Positions 1-9,007 of a DNA stretch of 64,000 nucleotides are shown piece by piece (positions within the stretch are counted from its first letter, which is position 1; each line of letters starts with the position of its first letter). The notes under the pieces were generated by a model. That model saw only the letters and a program-made list of their open reading frames with translations. It had not been told where the DNA came from and made no database searches. The stretch is from Mangrovivirga cuniculi. GTDB taxonomy: Bacteria > Bacteroidota > Bacteroidia > Cytophagales > Cyclobacteriaceae. Both the position numbers and the translations under genes were made by a program. The DNA lies in contig NZ_CP028923.1 in assembly GCF_005166025.1 (NCBI RefSeq), forward strand, positions 4,156,001 to 4,220,000, written 5' to 3'.

Positions 1-255
1 CCACTTCTCATGATAGATGTATTGCTTCCTGCCTTTGTCATCATACCCTATAGCACGGATGTGTTTACAATCATCAGAACAAATCAATACATCCTTCCAG
101 TTGGGAGGAATTACCAGTGCATTAATCTCTTCAATTAAGGTTTTATTATCAATTTTACGCCCATCGGAAAATTCATACTTGAATCCGGAAGAATGCTGTA
201 CGCGGACTATATCAAAATCCTCCTCATTGGTATGTTGAATAATTGTTTTTTGCAT
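1..255 (-). CDS. DNA topoisomerase IB, N-terminal part (runs off the window)
   Basis: The minus strand reads from ATG at 255 through 85 codons to the window edge without a stop. The fragment contains a stretch reading VIPPNWKDVLIC, then HIRAIGYDDKGRKQYIYH, which is the conserved N-terminal signature of bacterial poxvirus-type topoisomerase IB. These enzymes relax supercoils through a tyrosine 3'-phosphate intermediate. The catalytic Tyr and the Arg/His residues lie in the missing C-terminal part. It is divergent from the DoxX-like gene. The whole gene should continue to the left of the window. Confidence 0.85.
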   Translation of the reverse strand, partial: MQKTIIQHTNEEDFDIVRVQHSSGFKYEFSDGRKIDNKTLIEEINALVIPPNWKDVLICSDDCKHIRAIGYDDKGRKQYIYHEKW

Positions 256-496
256 CCGGGATTAGACTTTGCTATAGTAATAGAATTGAAAAGTTGATCT
301 TTAGTTTATAAATTAATCATTTCAAGTCAAATCATAGATATAACAAGTGGGTATAGTGATATTAATATCTAAATAATCCTGAAAGTAGACAAAGCCTATT
401 TTCGGACTCATTATCTTGAATTCTAATTATGAGTTATCCGGAAGAAATAATTTAACTATATTGTCTATGTCTAAAATCAATACCAAAAAATCAATT

Positions 497-871
497 ATGG
501 CGCTTTTCGAATCAAACATCAGTAAAATCAGACGACTCTCAGGGTTAATCCTATCTATTTTACCGAGCCTGGTGTTATTCTTTAGCGGAATAATGAAACT
601 TGGAGGTGCTGAACAACTGGCCGGAAGTTTAGAATCGATCAACCTGTTGCAATACATGGAAATTATCGGGGTGATCGAATTACTGGTGGTAATCGCTTAT
701 TGGGTTCCCAAATTTTCTAATATTGGCTTCCTGTTGATCTGCTGCTATTGTGGTGGCATTATAGTGGCCGAGCTATCCATGGGTAACTTTCCGCTTCCCG
801 GGTTCATGGTGACTACTCTATTTTTTATCGGTACTTATTTAAGAAAACCGGGAATGTTTGGGATCTCATGA
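497..871 (+). CDS. DoxX-like small integral membrane protein
   Basis: A 124-residue hydrophobic protein with about four membrane segments. It has the DoxX-like layout: an early helix followed by SGIMKLGG, then a helix beginning near YMEIIGVIELL. DoxX-like proteins are inner-membrane proteins of poorly defined role, sometimes linked to respiration or thiol redox. The frame is open upstream to a TTG at 416 and an ATG at 467. I chose the ATG at 497 because the homologous part starts there and the upstream residues are polar and poorly conserved in character. No Shine-Dalgarno is seen. The function is inferred from family resemblance only. Confidence 0.6.
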   Translation: MALFESNISKIRRLSGLILSILPSLVLFFSGIMKLGGAEQLAGSLESINLLQYMEIIGVIELLVVIAYWVPKFSNIGFLLICCYCGGIIVAELSMGNFPLPGFMVTTLFFIGTYLRKPGMFGIS

Positions 872-882
872 AATGGTTTGAT

Positions 883-1467
883 TTATCCTGATACCCTGAT
901 TAATTCAACTAATATCAGAGGTAAGTAGCATAATAGTATATTTACCAAGGCTATTTTATAACTAAATTTCTGAACCCTGGATACCCCAATGACCAGGAGA
1001 ATGAATGACCATAATCTTAGTAAATAATCTAACACACTATTCACCTGATCTAAGGATGGTTCCTTTCCAAAAGCTAATAATGCTAATTGATAAAATATTA
1101 TAAAAGTGTAAGGAATGAAAGCAATGGAACAAATGTTGATTAGTTGACGAAAAGTCGCTGGTCCATTCCAGAAATTACCTACCAATTTTATTAATCCGGG
1201 TAAAACCAAACCCAGCCAAAAAAAAGTAAAAATTAATCCAAATGCTAAACTCATTATCCAGCTCAATAATTTATTCTCTCCTCCAAAAATATTGGATAAT
1301 GCAGGAGTGAAATCCAATCCATAAACCAACCCAAGAATTATAAAAGGAACAATAAATATGGACTTCAGATAACTCCTACCTTTCAGTTCTTCAAAAGTTT
1401 GCCCTGGACTCAGCCAGATGTTTTTGTATATTAATTTAATCCGTTTTTTTCTATCGCTTGAGTACAT
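883..1467 (-). CDS. Yip1-domain membrane protein
   Basis: A 194-residue protein with five predicted membrane segments. It opens with a short basic cytoplasmic stretch and the Yip1-like entry IWLSPGQTFEELKGRSYLKS. Bacterial Yip1-domain proteins are multi-pass membrane proteins with no settled function. It lies 7 bases downstream of the 1475-2008 gene on the same strand, so the two are probably co-transcribed. A second Yip1-type protein lies at 59504-60190. They share the family layout but are not close copies. Confidence 0.7.
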   Translation of the reverse strand: MYSSDRKKRIKLIYKNIWLSPGQTFEELKGRSYLKSIFIVPFIILGLVYGLDFTPALSNIFGGENKLLSWIMSLAFGLIFTFFWLGLVLPGLIKLVGNFWNGPATFRQLINICSIAFIPYTFIIFYQLALLAFGKEPSLDQVNSVLDYLLRLWSFILLVIGVSRVQKFSYKIALVNILLCYLPLILVELIRVSG

Positions 1468-1474
1468 CTTTAGC

Positions 1475-2008
1475 TCATTTGGTTAAATAATATAGTTCTC
1501 TCTCCAGGTCATACTTTAGTTTTTTAGTTGACCTTCTCATCATTAAGTAAGGAATACCCATCATGAAAACAGCATGGATTAATACAAAGGGTACAAAAGC
1601 CCCAATCGTAAGTGATGGATTATCATTAATAAGAAAGATGTTAATTATAAAAAAAATATATATAGACGGTCCGATAATGTAAAAAGGCATCATAATCCTT
1701 TTAAAACCATTAATTTCAATATTAATAAGGAGATGATTCTCTTTTTGATTGAAAGTTCCTTTAGCAACGGCAAAATTGTTGTAGGTATCAAAGAACCTTC
1801 TTCTTCTTTTTATTTTGAATCCGGCCTCGTCTACTTCCCCTTTAAATTCATTTTTGCTCGACGAGAAAATATCGAAGAAATCAGAAAAGGCTCCGGAGCT
1901 TCCTTCATCAATATTACTTCTCATCCTGCTAATAAACTCATTCTTTTCTATATTGAGCTCAGTGCGTAAATGATCAATTAGTTTTATCTTTTTTAAAAAT
2001 CTCTTCAT
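1475..2008 (-). CDS. Two-pass membrane protein of unknown function
   Basis: A 177-residue protein not recognised as a named family. The first ~105 residues are polar, with a basic patch (KIKRRRRF), and probably cytoplasmic. Two strongly hydrophobic segments follow at about residues 108-126 and 133-152. The C-terminus is charged and ends in LERELYYLTK. The start ATG at 2008 follows a long AT-rich spacer. It is first in a likely two-gene unit with the Yip1 protein just downstream, so the two may act together at the membrane. That link rests on spacing alone. Confidence 0.6.
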   Translation of the reverse strand: MKRFLKKIKLIDHLRTELNIEKNEFISRMRSNIDEGSSGAFSDFFDIFSSSKNEFKGEVDEAGFKIKRRRRFFDTYNNFAVAKGTFNQKENHLLINIEINGFKRIMMPFYIIGPSIYIFFIINIFLINDNPSLTIGAFVPFVLIHAVFMMGIPYLMMRRSTKKLKYDLERELYYLTK

Positions 2009-2093
2009 TCAATTAAAAAATTGAGGTATCAAAACACTTTCTATATTCCAATTACTGTTCAGAAAGGATAACACATTTTAAAAAGTGAAAAAA

Positions 2094-2702
2094 TCAATCA
2101 ACTGAAGTTTGATAATTAACTTTACTTGTAACCCTGATATCATCTTTTGTATCGAAAACTCCGTCAAGCCCGGCTGAAATCAAAATGAAACCATCTTCAT
2201 TGACCTTATATCTGTAAGGATTGTCCCAACTATCATAAGCCCAGGATTTCCAAATTGGCTTCCTGTTTACAAAGTTCATGAAATCAGAAGGGTATTCGTT
2301 ATTTCTATGAATATATTTCACTAAAGCTTTTTCTATTTTCATCATTTCATCTTTAGTATGATCATTGTTCAGGTATTTATTGGTAACATATTGGCTACCG
2401 TTATAAGCCGTTAAAAAGAACAAATAGAAAATTACCGGAATAATAATCAAAACAATTACTAATGAGAACAATAAAGAAACAAGAGCTTTCTTTGTTCCTG
2501 AGACCTTTTCAACCCGAAAGTACAGATCTGTCAGAGACATAATCACAGCAAACAAATATATATATTGATTAGGGATTGGTAGTATAAAAGCACAAAGCAG
2601 CGGGATAAAAAAAAATGCACATCCGATTGCATATTTTTTTAAATACACATGGCCCAATCCCGGCACCACAGCTGAAAAAATAAATGAGAAGATTGATTTC
2701 AT
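2094..2702 (-). CDS. Membrane protein with a GspG-like C-terminal domain
   Basis: A 202-residue protein with two distinct parts. The N-terminal ~105 residues form four or so membrane segments starting with VVPGLGHVYLKKY, which resembles small TM2/DUF5683-like modules. The C-terminal ~75 residues carry the pattern DSWDNPYRYKVNEDGFILIS followed by AGLDGVFDTKDDI. That is the hallmark of the calcium-binding C-terminal domain of type II secretion major pseudopilins (GspG). No pseudopilin prepilin-peptidase site is seen and no T2SS genes are nearby, so this is a domain borrowed onto a membrane anchor rather than a secretion component. Confidence 0.65.
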   Translation of the reverse strand: MKSIFSFIFSAVVPGLGHVYLKKYAIGCAFFFIPLLCAFILPIPNQYIYLFAVIMSLTDLYFRVEKVSGTKKALVSLLFSLVIVLIIIPVIFYLFFLTAYNGSQYVTNKYLNNDHTKDEMMKIEKALVKYIHRNNEYPSDFMNFVNRKPIWKSWAYDSWDNPYRYKVNEDGFILISAGLDGVFDTKDDIRVTSKVNYQTSVD

Positions 2703-2856
2703 TTTACAAATGAACTAAAAATCGGTTATTCACTAGCCCTTTTCATAGTTTTGAAAACCAAAGATAATAGAAGTATAAACAAAATCAATTCTGATTTTAT
2801 TTAAATGGCATAGTAAGAACGCCTACTTTTAATTAAAAAGAATCAGCACTAAAAAG

Positions 2857-3207
2857 CTATTTCCTCAGGATACTCTCCATTTTCTTTCCTCTGGCCAGTT
2901 CATCAATTAGTTTATCCAGGTAACGGATTTGCCTCATTAAATCTTCTTCGATTTCCTCCACGCGATAACCACAGATCACACCGGTTATCTTTGACACATT
3001 GGGATTTATTTGGGGAGCCTGGGCAAAAAATGTTTCAAAATCGACTTTTTGATCGATCTGCTCTTGAAGTGAATTTTGGTCATAACCAGTTAACCATTTA
3101 ATGATAGTATCCACCTCCTCTTTAGTATGACCCTTTTTTTCGGCTTTATTAACATAGTGTGGATATACGCTGGCAAAGTTCATTTTATAAACCCGTGAAT
3201 TGTCCAT
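2857..3207 (-). CDS. DUF2200 family protein
   Basis: A 116-residue soluble protein matching the DUF2200 family along its whole length. It has the conserved opening [20 protein letters not shown], the segment [13 protein letters not shown], and the block [20 protein letters not shown]. The C-terminus is rich in Lys and Arg. The function of the family is unknown. It has no signal peptide and is presumably cytoplasmic. The distance to its neighbours (49 bases to the next gene, 154 bases to the previous one) suggests an independent unit or a loose cluster on this strand. Confidence 0.8.
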   Translation of the reverse strand: MDNSRVYKMNFASVYPHYVNKAEKKGHTKEEVDTIIKWLTGYDQNSLQEQIDQKVDFETFFAQAPQINPNVSKITGVICGYRVEEIEEDLMRQIRYLDKLIDELARGKKMESILRK

Positions 3208-3256
3208 AAAAAAAGCTTAGTTAAAATGAATAGACATTAATTATTTTCTAAGTTTA

Positions 3257-3781
3257 TTATTCCATGCGATTAAGTGTCATTTCAAAAAACTGAAACCATC
3301 CATTATCCCTTCTTATTTCTCCTACCTCAAACCACTGATCCTGTTCATTTAATTCGATTATATACCGCATATTTTCATTAGGATACCAGTAAAATTTCCC
3401 ATCTATTAATTCCCCCTTAAACTCACCTTTTCGACCATTGTGTAAATAAGATTGAAAATTATAAGATCCCTCTTCTTTGTCATAAGAAACTATGGCCATG
3501 GCATTATGAATTACCGTACCATTATTTACTCCGAGCCCTTCTATCAATACAGTGGTACTATCTAATTTAAACTGGATATTCTCTGTTTGTTCAAACTCAG
3601 CTTTTTGCCTGTCCGGCCCCATCATCCATCCTTTCCCCTGCCACTTTCCAGTCATGAAATTGAGCCTGGAAATTTCCTTTTTTGAAATCGAATCGGTTTC
3701 AAATGATTGGCTATAAGACACGCTAACAAATAATACAGAAAATAGTAAAATAAGAATCGCTGGTTTCATAATTGTGGTCAT
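3257..3781 (-). CDS. Secreted lipocalin-like (DUF1579-type) protein
   Basis: A 174-residue protein with a Sec signal peptide ending near SVSYSQS. The mature part begins with the typical LNFMTGKWQGKGWMMGPD segment of small beta-barrel proteins of the DUF1579/THAP4-like kind. Alternating strands follow (YNFQSYLHNGRKGEFKG, MRYIIELNEQDQWFEVGE). The product is probably periplasmic. The real start may be the ATG at 3769 (MKPAILILL), which begins the signal peptide more cleanly. No catalytic residues are recognised and the ligand is unknown. Confidence 0.65.
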   Translation of the reverse strand: MTTIMKPAILILLFSVLFVSVSYSQSFETDSISKKEISRLNFMTGKWQGKGWMMGPDRQKAEFEQTENIQFKLDSTTVLIEGLGVNNGTVIHNAMAIVSYDKEEGSYNFQSYLHNGRKGEFKGELIDGKFYWYPNENMRYIIELNEQDQWFEVGEIRRDNGWFQFFEMTLNRME

Positions 3782-3956
3782 TTGGTGAAATAGATTTTCT
3801 CGCGCTGATTTTAATTGAAAATAGCTTTTATCAGACCAAAATAAAATACTTTTAGCGAATTAAATTAAAAATCAATTATTAAAATTATATCAAAAAACCA
3901 GATTTGAATAGGTGGCTGTAGTATATTTTTTTGAATTCAACCTTTCGGTTTTCTTA

Positions 3957-4082
3957 TCATATCCATAGCTCTATAATAAAATCATCTTTTGCAATTCTAT
4001 ATCCTGACCTGTCATTCCTGTATTTTTCTGCCAGCTCAATTTTTAATTGCTCATACGCTTTCGCCCCTTCTAAATTGGCAAT
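3957..4082 (-). pseudogene. Remnant of a GrpB/UPF0157 family gene (C-terminal end only)
   Basis: A reading frame on the minus strand between an upstream stop (4083-4085) and a stop at 3957-3959 translates to a peptide containing EGAKAYEQLKIELAEKYRN then DRSGYRIAKDDFI. This matches the C-terminal helices of GrpB/UPF0157 proteins, whose full length is about 170-180 residues. No GrpB N-terminal sequence was seen in the flanking bases, so this is a decayed or deleted copy. The assignment is by motif memory and should be checked by search. Confidence 0.55.
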
Positions 4083-4237
4083 TCAATGTATAATAAACTG
4101 ATTAATACATCAATAGATCTTTTGGTTGTCAAACAATTTCAAATCCCCATTAATAAAGCCCATAAATTTATTATTTGATCAATAATCCTTAAATTATAAT
4201 AACACTAGCCCAATTATTAATCAAAAAACCGATCAAT

Positions 4238-6220
4238 ATGAAACGAACAATTTTATTAAGCTTATTAATTATATATAGTACCTTTTCAGTCGTGGCTCAA
4301 AACACCATGACTCCGGAAGATGTCGCCAATACACGATACGTTAGCGGCGTTGAAATGTCTCCGGACGGAAAGTTTCTGGCTTACAGAATCATTTCCTACC
4401 CGGATCCTACAATCGAGAACAGGCCTGCCCACTCTCATTTATACCTTTATGACATTGATAATCAAAAACACATTCCATTTGTCACTCAATACGATGTTTC
4501 GAATGTGACATACAGACCTAACCATTCATCGATTACTTTTATCGCCAAAAGAGAAGAAGATAAAAACAGCTCGATTTACGAAATATCTTTATCAGGAGGC
4601 GAAGCATTGAAACTCTTTGAACACGAAGAAGCGATTTCTTCATATGACTGGCATCCGGATGGTAACTCCATTGCTTTCATAGCAAAAACACCTCAGGAAA
4701 GTGAGGATTCGGAATTACCCTATACTCCTGAGATATACGAAGAGAATCTTAATTCTAATTCTGCATATGTAGTAAATCTTGGGACTATGGCCGTTGAACG
4801 AGCTGACTTACCTGGTCATGTTACCCATATTGAATGGGGACCAGGCGGGACCCACCTGGCTATATCTTCCGCTCCAACTTCCCTTATCGATAATTACTAT
4901 ACCAGTCAGAAAGTCAATATCGTGGATGCATCTACGATGACTGTTAATTCTTTAATTGACCATACAGCCAAATTAGGTGATTTTACATGGAGTCCGGAAG
5001 GAGATCAAATTGCTTTTATAGCAGGTGGTAATAAGCATGACCCGATTGCCGGTAGAATGGTCTTGTCTGATACCGAAGGTGGAACACCGACAGTGATGCT
5101 TAAGGAATTTGGCGGAGCATTTGAATCATTAAAATGGACAGATGATAACACGATAACTTTTCTAGCAAGCGAAGGTGTGGCCAGTACTATCGGTACGCTG
5201 ACCACTAAAGAAAAAATGAAAAAATTATTTTCAACAGCTGAAATGAGCATCAGCGCCTTTGATGTTGGTCACGATAAAGTAGCAATGGTGGCAAGTACAC
5301 CCTCCCACCCATCCGAACTTTACATTATGGATATCGGTGATGATGATCCTTTGAGACTAACCATCTCTAACCCGTGGATTGACGACCTCACACTTGGAAA
5401 GCAGGAGGTTGTTACTTATAAAGCAGATGACGGCATGGAAATACAGGGTATCCTGATTCACCCGGTCGGTGGAATCGAAAACGCACCAATGATCACAGTG
5501 GTACATGGTGGTCCTGAAGCTCACTATGACAATGGCTGGCTTACAGCTTACAGCATACCGGGGCAGGTAGCCGCAGGAAAAGGTTTTGCTGTATTTTATC
5601 CGAACTATCGCGGAAGTACGGGAAGAGGAATGGAGTATGCCATGTCTAGCCAGGGAGATCCGGCAGGAAAAGAATTTGATGATATCATTGATGGACTGGA
5701 TTACCTGATCGACAATTATGGTATTGACGAAGACCGCATAGGTGTCACAGGTGGATCTTATGGTGGTTATGCCACTGCCTGGATGTCAACAAGACATACC
5801 GAAAGATTTGCTGCCGGGGTGATGTTTGTCGGAATTAGTAATAATCTATCAAAATGGGGCACAAGCGATATTCCGGAAGAAATGTTCCTTGTTCATTCAA
5901 GAAAAAGAATTTGGGATGATTATGAATTTTTCCTGGAGCGCAGTCCGATATACTATGCAGGGCAAGCAGAAACTCCTCTGCTAATTATGGCTGGTAAGGA
6001 AGACACCCGTGTTGATCCCGGGCAGTCTTATGAATTATATCGCCATATAAAAACCAGAACCGACACACCTGTAAGGTTGGTTCTCTATCCGGGAGAAGGA
6101 CATGGAAATCGAAATTCCACAGCAAGGTATGATTACAATCTCAGAATGCTAAGGTGGTTTGACACTTATCTAAGAGGATCTGATAATAAAATGCCAGAAG
6201 TGACATTAGAAACAAAATAA
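4238..6220 (+). CDS. S9 family prolyl oligopeptidase / acylaminoacyl-peptidase-like, exported
   Basis: A 660-residue serine peptidase. Residues 1-20 are a Sec signal peptide (cleavage near VVA-QN), so it is periplasmic. Residues ~25-385 form a WD40-like/PD40 beta-propeller (repeats such as MSPDGKFLAYR, TWSPEGDQIAF). Residues ~395-650 are the alpha/beta-hydrolase domain. Visible active-site features are the oxyanion region HGGP (423-426), the nucleophile Ser507 in GGSYGG, Asp593 in TRVDP, and His622 in GEGHGN. Family members cleave short peptides or release N-terminal residues. It is monocistronic, with a strong terminator directly after the stop. Confidence 0.9.
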   Translation: MKRTILLSLLIIYSTFSVVAQNTMTPEDVANTRYVSGVEMSPDGKFLAYRIISYPDPTIENRPAHSHLYLYDIDNQKHIPFVTQYDVSNVTYRPNHSSITFIAKREEDKNSSIYEISLSGGEALKLFEHEEAISSYDWHPDGNSIAFIAKTPQESEDSELPYTPEIYEENLNSNSAYVVNLGTMAVERADLPGHVTHIEWGPGGTHLAISSAPTSLIDNYYTSQKVNIVDASTMTVNSLIDHTAKLGDFTWSPEGDQIAFIAGGNKHDPIAGRMVLSDTEGGTPTVMLKEFGGAFESLKWTDDNTITFLASEGVASTIGTLTTKEKMKKLFSTAEMSISAFDVGHDKVAMVASTPSHPSELYIMDIGDDDPLRLTISNPWIDDLTLGKQEVVTYKADDGMEIQGILIHPVGGIENAPMITVVHGGPEAHYDNGWLTAYSIPGQVAAGKGFAVFYPNYRGSTGRGMEYAMSSQGDPAGKEFDDIIDGLDYLIDNYGIDEDRIGVTGGSYGGYATAWMSTRHTERFAAGVMFVGISNNLSKWGTSDIPEEMFLVHSRKRIWDDYEFFLERSPIYYAGQAETPLLIMAGKEDTRVDPGQSYELYRHIKTRTDTPVRLVLYPGEGHGNRNSTARYDYNLRMLRWFDTYLRGSDNKMPEVTLETK

Positions 6221-6226
6221 TTCTGG

Positions 6227-6257
6227 AAAGGCTGCGCTTAATTGGGCAGCCTTTTTT
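6227..6257 (+). terminator. Rho-independent terminator after the S9 peptidase gene
   Basis: Nine-base arms AAAGGCTGC (6227-6235) and GCAGCCTTT (6246-6254) pair around a 10-base loop, followed by a T run. It lies 7 bases after the peptidase stop codon. Confidence 0.9.
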
Positions 6258-6324
6258 CATTAATGCATCTATACGCTAAAACTTAAAATAACGTTTAATT
6301 GTATAATCTAAAACATGCCCCAAA

Positions 6325-6957
6325 ATGAAAACTTTCTTCCTCAAATTGAAGCATTGGCAACTATTCATGATTATATATGGTGTGCCATTCATTTTCCAGA
6401 TATTATTTGCCGGGTTCATTATAATTCTTGCCGCAAATGATGTAGAGCCCGATTTCCAAAATCTCTTTTTATGGTTCGTGCTGTTGCCCATATTTTCCTT
6501 GATACCACTTTTAGGTTCCTTAGGATGGTATTGGTCTGTTGGAACCGGATTGCAAGATAAAATCCCAGAAAAAGATCAAATGAGTACCGGATTTTTTAAG
6601 ATAACGGTGATTTTTCCTTTAATCTACTTTACACTGGTATTAATCGGTATATCGGTATTGGCTTCTCTGAATTTTCTTTCCGGAATAGAACCAGGGCCTG
6701 AAATACTATTTTTTATCATACCGCTTCACTTATTTATGGCCTTTTGCTTATTCTACAATATGTATTTCGTTGCCAAAACTTATAAAAGCATTGAATTACA
6801 AAGGAGGGCTACAGCATCGGAGTATCTTGGTGAATTTTTCCTGATCTGGTTTTTCTTTCTCGGTGTCTGGTTTATCCAGCCAAAGATTAATGACCTTGAA
6901 AAAGGAGAAAATCCATTTATGCCGCTGGCAAAGATTATAAGAGATTATACAAAATAA
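6325..6957 (+). CDS. Four- to five-pass membrane protein of unknown function
   Basis: A 210-residue hydrophobic protein with membrane segments at about residues 12-36, 47-69, 92-115, 125-147 and 168-185. The motif GWYWSVGTGLQDKIPEK between segments 2 and 3 is distinctive. I recognise the general type from Bacteroidota genomes but cannot name a family. It is followed after 3 bases by the methyltransferase-like gene at 6961, so the two form a translationally close pair and may be functionally linked. Confidence 0.6.
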   Translation: MKTFFLKLKHWQLFMIIYGVPFIFQILFAGFIIILAANDVEPDFQNLFLWFVLLPIFSLIPLLGSLGWYWSVGTGLQDKIPEKDQMSTGFFKITVIFPLIYFTLVLIGISVLASLNFLSGIEPGPEILFFIIPLHLFMAFCLFYNMYFVAKTYKSIELQRRATASEYLGEFFLIWFFFLGVWFIQPKINDLEKGENPFMPLAKIIRDYTK

Positions 6958-6960
6958 ATC

Positions 6961-7731
6961 ATGAAAAGGCTTCATTTATTTGAATTTGAAGATCAGTCAT
7001 GGTTTCCGGGATGGTTAAGGGAATGTCTTACCCGGTTGATCAACGTTTTGCATAAGCTGGTAAATACTGAAGAACTACTCACTAAGGAGATTCAGAAGCT
7101 ACTGGATCAAACTAATTATAAAAATATTGTCGACTTGTGTTCCGGAAGTGGTGGCCCAATGCCAGAAGTATATAAAAAGCTTAACAAAGATGATAAAATC
7201 AGTATTACATTAACTGACCTGTATCCTGATAAAATAACTGCTGGAAAAATAAACTCATTGGGTTCAGGCTTATATTATCATAAAGAACCTATTGATGCGA
7301 CACAAGCTATTGAACTTAAAGGAGTAAAAACAATGATCAGTTCCTTCCATCATATGAAACCCATGAAGGCTTTAGAAATACTAAAAATATCACAAGATAA
7401 AAAACAACCCATTTTAATCTATGAAATAAGTGATAATAGCTTTCCTTCATTTTTATGGTGGATAGTGATACCCATAAATATAATTACCTGTTTAATCATA
7501 ACACCAATGGCGAGACCCATGACCTGGCAACAATTGGTATTTACATACCTGATTCCGATCATTCCGATATGTTTCGCCTGGGATGGTGCTGTTTCAAACG
7601 CCAGAACATATACCGATAGCGACTTGAAATTATTGCTGAGCAATCTTCCAAAGAATAATTATCGATGGAACATCTTTAAACTGGGAGAAAAACAGAAGAA
7701 AATAATTCTAACAGGAATTCCTTTGAATTGA
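6961..7731 (+). CDS. Class I SAM-dependent methyltransferase-like protein with a membrane segment
   Basis: A 256-residue protein. Residues 56-68 (IVDLCSGSGGPMP) are a clear motif I of class I SAM methyltransferases, with Asp58 and the Gly-rich loop. LTDLYPDK (motif II-like acidic strand end) follows about 25 residues later. After the Rossmann core, about residues 160-205 contain two hydrophobic stretches that look membrane-associated. The substrate is unknown. It starts 3 bases after the stop of the preceding membrane protein, which supports an operon and a membrane-proximal substrate such as a lipid or quinone. That substrate is an inference. Confidence 0.65.
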   Translation: MKRLHLFEFEDQSWFPGWLRECLTRLINVLHKLVNTEELLTKEIQKLLDQTNYKNIVDLCSGSGGPMPEVYKKLNKDDKISITLTDLYPDKITAGKINSLGSGLYYHKEPIDATQAIELKGVKTMISSFHHMKPMKALEILKISQDKKQPILIYEISDNSFPSFLWWIVIPINIITCLIITPMARPMTWQQLVFTYLIPIIPICFAWDGAVSNARTYTDSDLKLLLSNLPKNNYRWNIFKLGEKQKKIILTGIPLN

Positions 7732-7754
7732 AAGTTGAGATAAATTTCCCTTTG

Positions 7755-7770
7755 AATTTGTATACAAATT
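7755..7770. promoter_or_regulatory. 16-bp perfect palindrome upstream of the TspO-like gene
   Basis: AATTTGTATACAAATT (7755-7770) is its own reverse complement. It sits 34 bases before the TTG start of the TspO-like gene and 23 bases after the previous stop, where an operator would lie. There is no T run, so it is not a terminator. The regulator is unknown. Confidence 0.4.
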
Positions 7771-7804
7771 GTGTTACTTCTATATCAAATCAATTAAATA
7801 AATT

Positions 7805-8581
7805 TTGAGAAAAACCAGAGTTTTAGCAGCTGCAAATATGCTCGTCTTGTTAGGTACGATTTATTGGAATTATTTTTCCAACACCGGCATGATCAATGGT
7901 AACACGGTCGGGTCAGTAAGCCAGAAATATTACAGTTTATTCACTCCTGCAGGATACGCATTCGCGATATGGGGTATTATCTATTTTGCTTTATTTGTTC
8001 AGGCTTGCTATCTGATTTATAAAAGTGTAACAAAGGATGAAGATGCTTTTATAAAAAAGCTTGTACCCTATATGGTCGCTGCTAACATAGCTAATTGCTT
8101 CTGGATATATTTCTGGTTAAAAGAAATGACCGGAATATCTATTCTTGTCATGATCGTGATACTGATTGCACTGCTCGCTGCTGTTATTAAATTAAATATG
8201 GAACGTTGGGATGCTCCTGTTCCCTATATGGCCGCTGTCTGGTGGCCTACTGATCTTTACGCCGGTTGGATCAGTGTAGCATTGATAGCCAATGTGGCCG
8301 CTCACCTAAAAGGTATAGGCTGGGAAGCTGTCTTTTCAGAAATAACCTGGACTATTATAATGATTGGTATCGCTACTGCCATATATCTTTTTATGATTTT
8401 CAAAAGAAATATGAGGGAATTTGCAGCTGTAGGCATCTGGGCATTTATTGCAATCGCTGTAAGGCATTGGGATACTTACATATCAATTAAGTGGGCTGCG
8501 TTAGCAGGGGCTTTTATTATTTTATTTGCAGCATCGTATCATGCCTATAAAAACAGACATACCTTGCCATTCGTTAATTAA
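7805..8581 (+). CDS. TspO/MBR-related tryptophan-rich membrane protein
   Basis: A 258-residue multi-pass protein. The start is the TTG at 7805, because no ATG gives the first membrane helix. The segment SLFTPAGYAFAIWGIIYFAL is the TspO/MBR family signature, and tryptophans recur along the chain (AVWWPTDLYAGW, RHWDTYISIKW). It is longer than typical bacterial TspO (~160 residues), as is common in the extended family often labelled tryptophan-rich sensory protein. Classical TspO binds porphyrins and isoprenoids in the membrane; whether this long form does is unknown. A 16-bp palindrome lies just upstream. Confidence 0.75.
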   Translation: MRKTRVLAAANMLVLLGTIYWNYFSNTGMINGNTVGSVSQKYYSLFTPAGYAFAIWGIIYFALFVQACYLIYKSVTKDEDAFIKKLVPYMVAANIANCFWIYFWLKEMTGISILVMIVILIALLAAVIKLNMERWDAPVPYMAAVWWPTDLYAGWISVALIANVAAHLKGIGWEAVFSEITWTIIMIGIATAIYLFMIFKRNMREFAAVGIWAFIAIAVRHWDTYISIKWAALAGAFIILFAASYHAYKNRHTLPFVN

Positions 8582-8858
8582 CTTTTCTATAAATCTCAAT
8601 AATTCAATTATACCTATTTCAAGCGTAGAAAAAGGAAAAAATAACATTTATCACAGGATAAATATGATTTTTTAATTGCTATTTAGCTGTGAAGCTTGAA
8701 ATTTTTCAATAAAATCTTTCTTTTAATCAAAAATATTTATAGTTTCAAAATATTGAGCCAGAAAACTAATAAACGAAATAAATAAAGATCCAATTAGGTT
8801 GGATCTATTGTAAAAAAATAATTGAGCTAAAATTAAAAAGTAAAATTCGGGAGCTAGC

Positions 8859-8896
8859 AATTACCCGCTGAAGGAAATGACTTTCAGTGGGTAATT
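8859..8896. terminator. Isolated stem-loop in the 8582-9278 gap
   Basis: Fourteen-base arms at 8859-8872 (AATTACCCGCTGAA) and 8883-8896 (TTCAGTGGGTAATT) pair with one G-T wobble around a 10-base loop. There is no T run on the plus strand, so this may be a 3'-end processing hairpin or a small-RNA structure. The surrounding ~700-base gap otherwise holds only AT-rich sequence and the tiny reading frame at 9008. Confidence 0.5.
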
Positions 8897-9007
8897 CTAA
8901 TTAAACTTCAAATAAAAATTGTACTAAATAAAGCTGGGTACAATGTAAGCTTTAAATTCCAATTATAACTTTTAATTATTCTATGATCACACGGGTCATA
9001 ATTTGTT

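Noticed and set aside
17-238. Open frame on the plus strand at the left edge
   Set aside because: It lies antisense to the topoisomerase IB N-terminus, whose conserved motifs are clear; the plus-strand translation has no family character.
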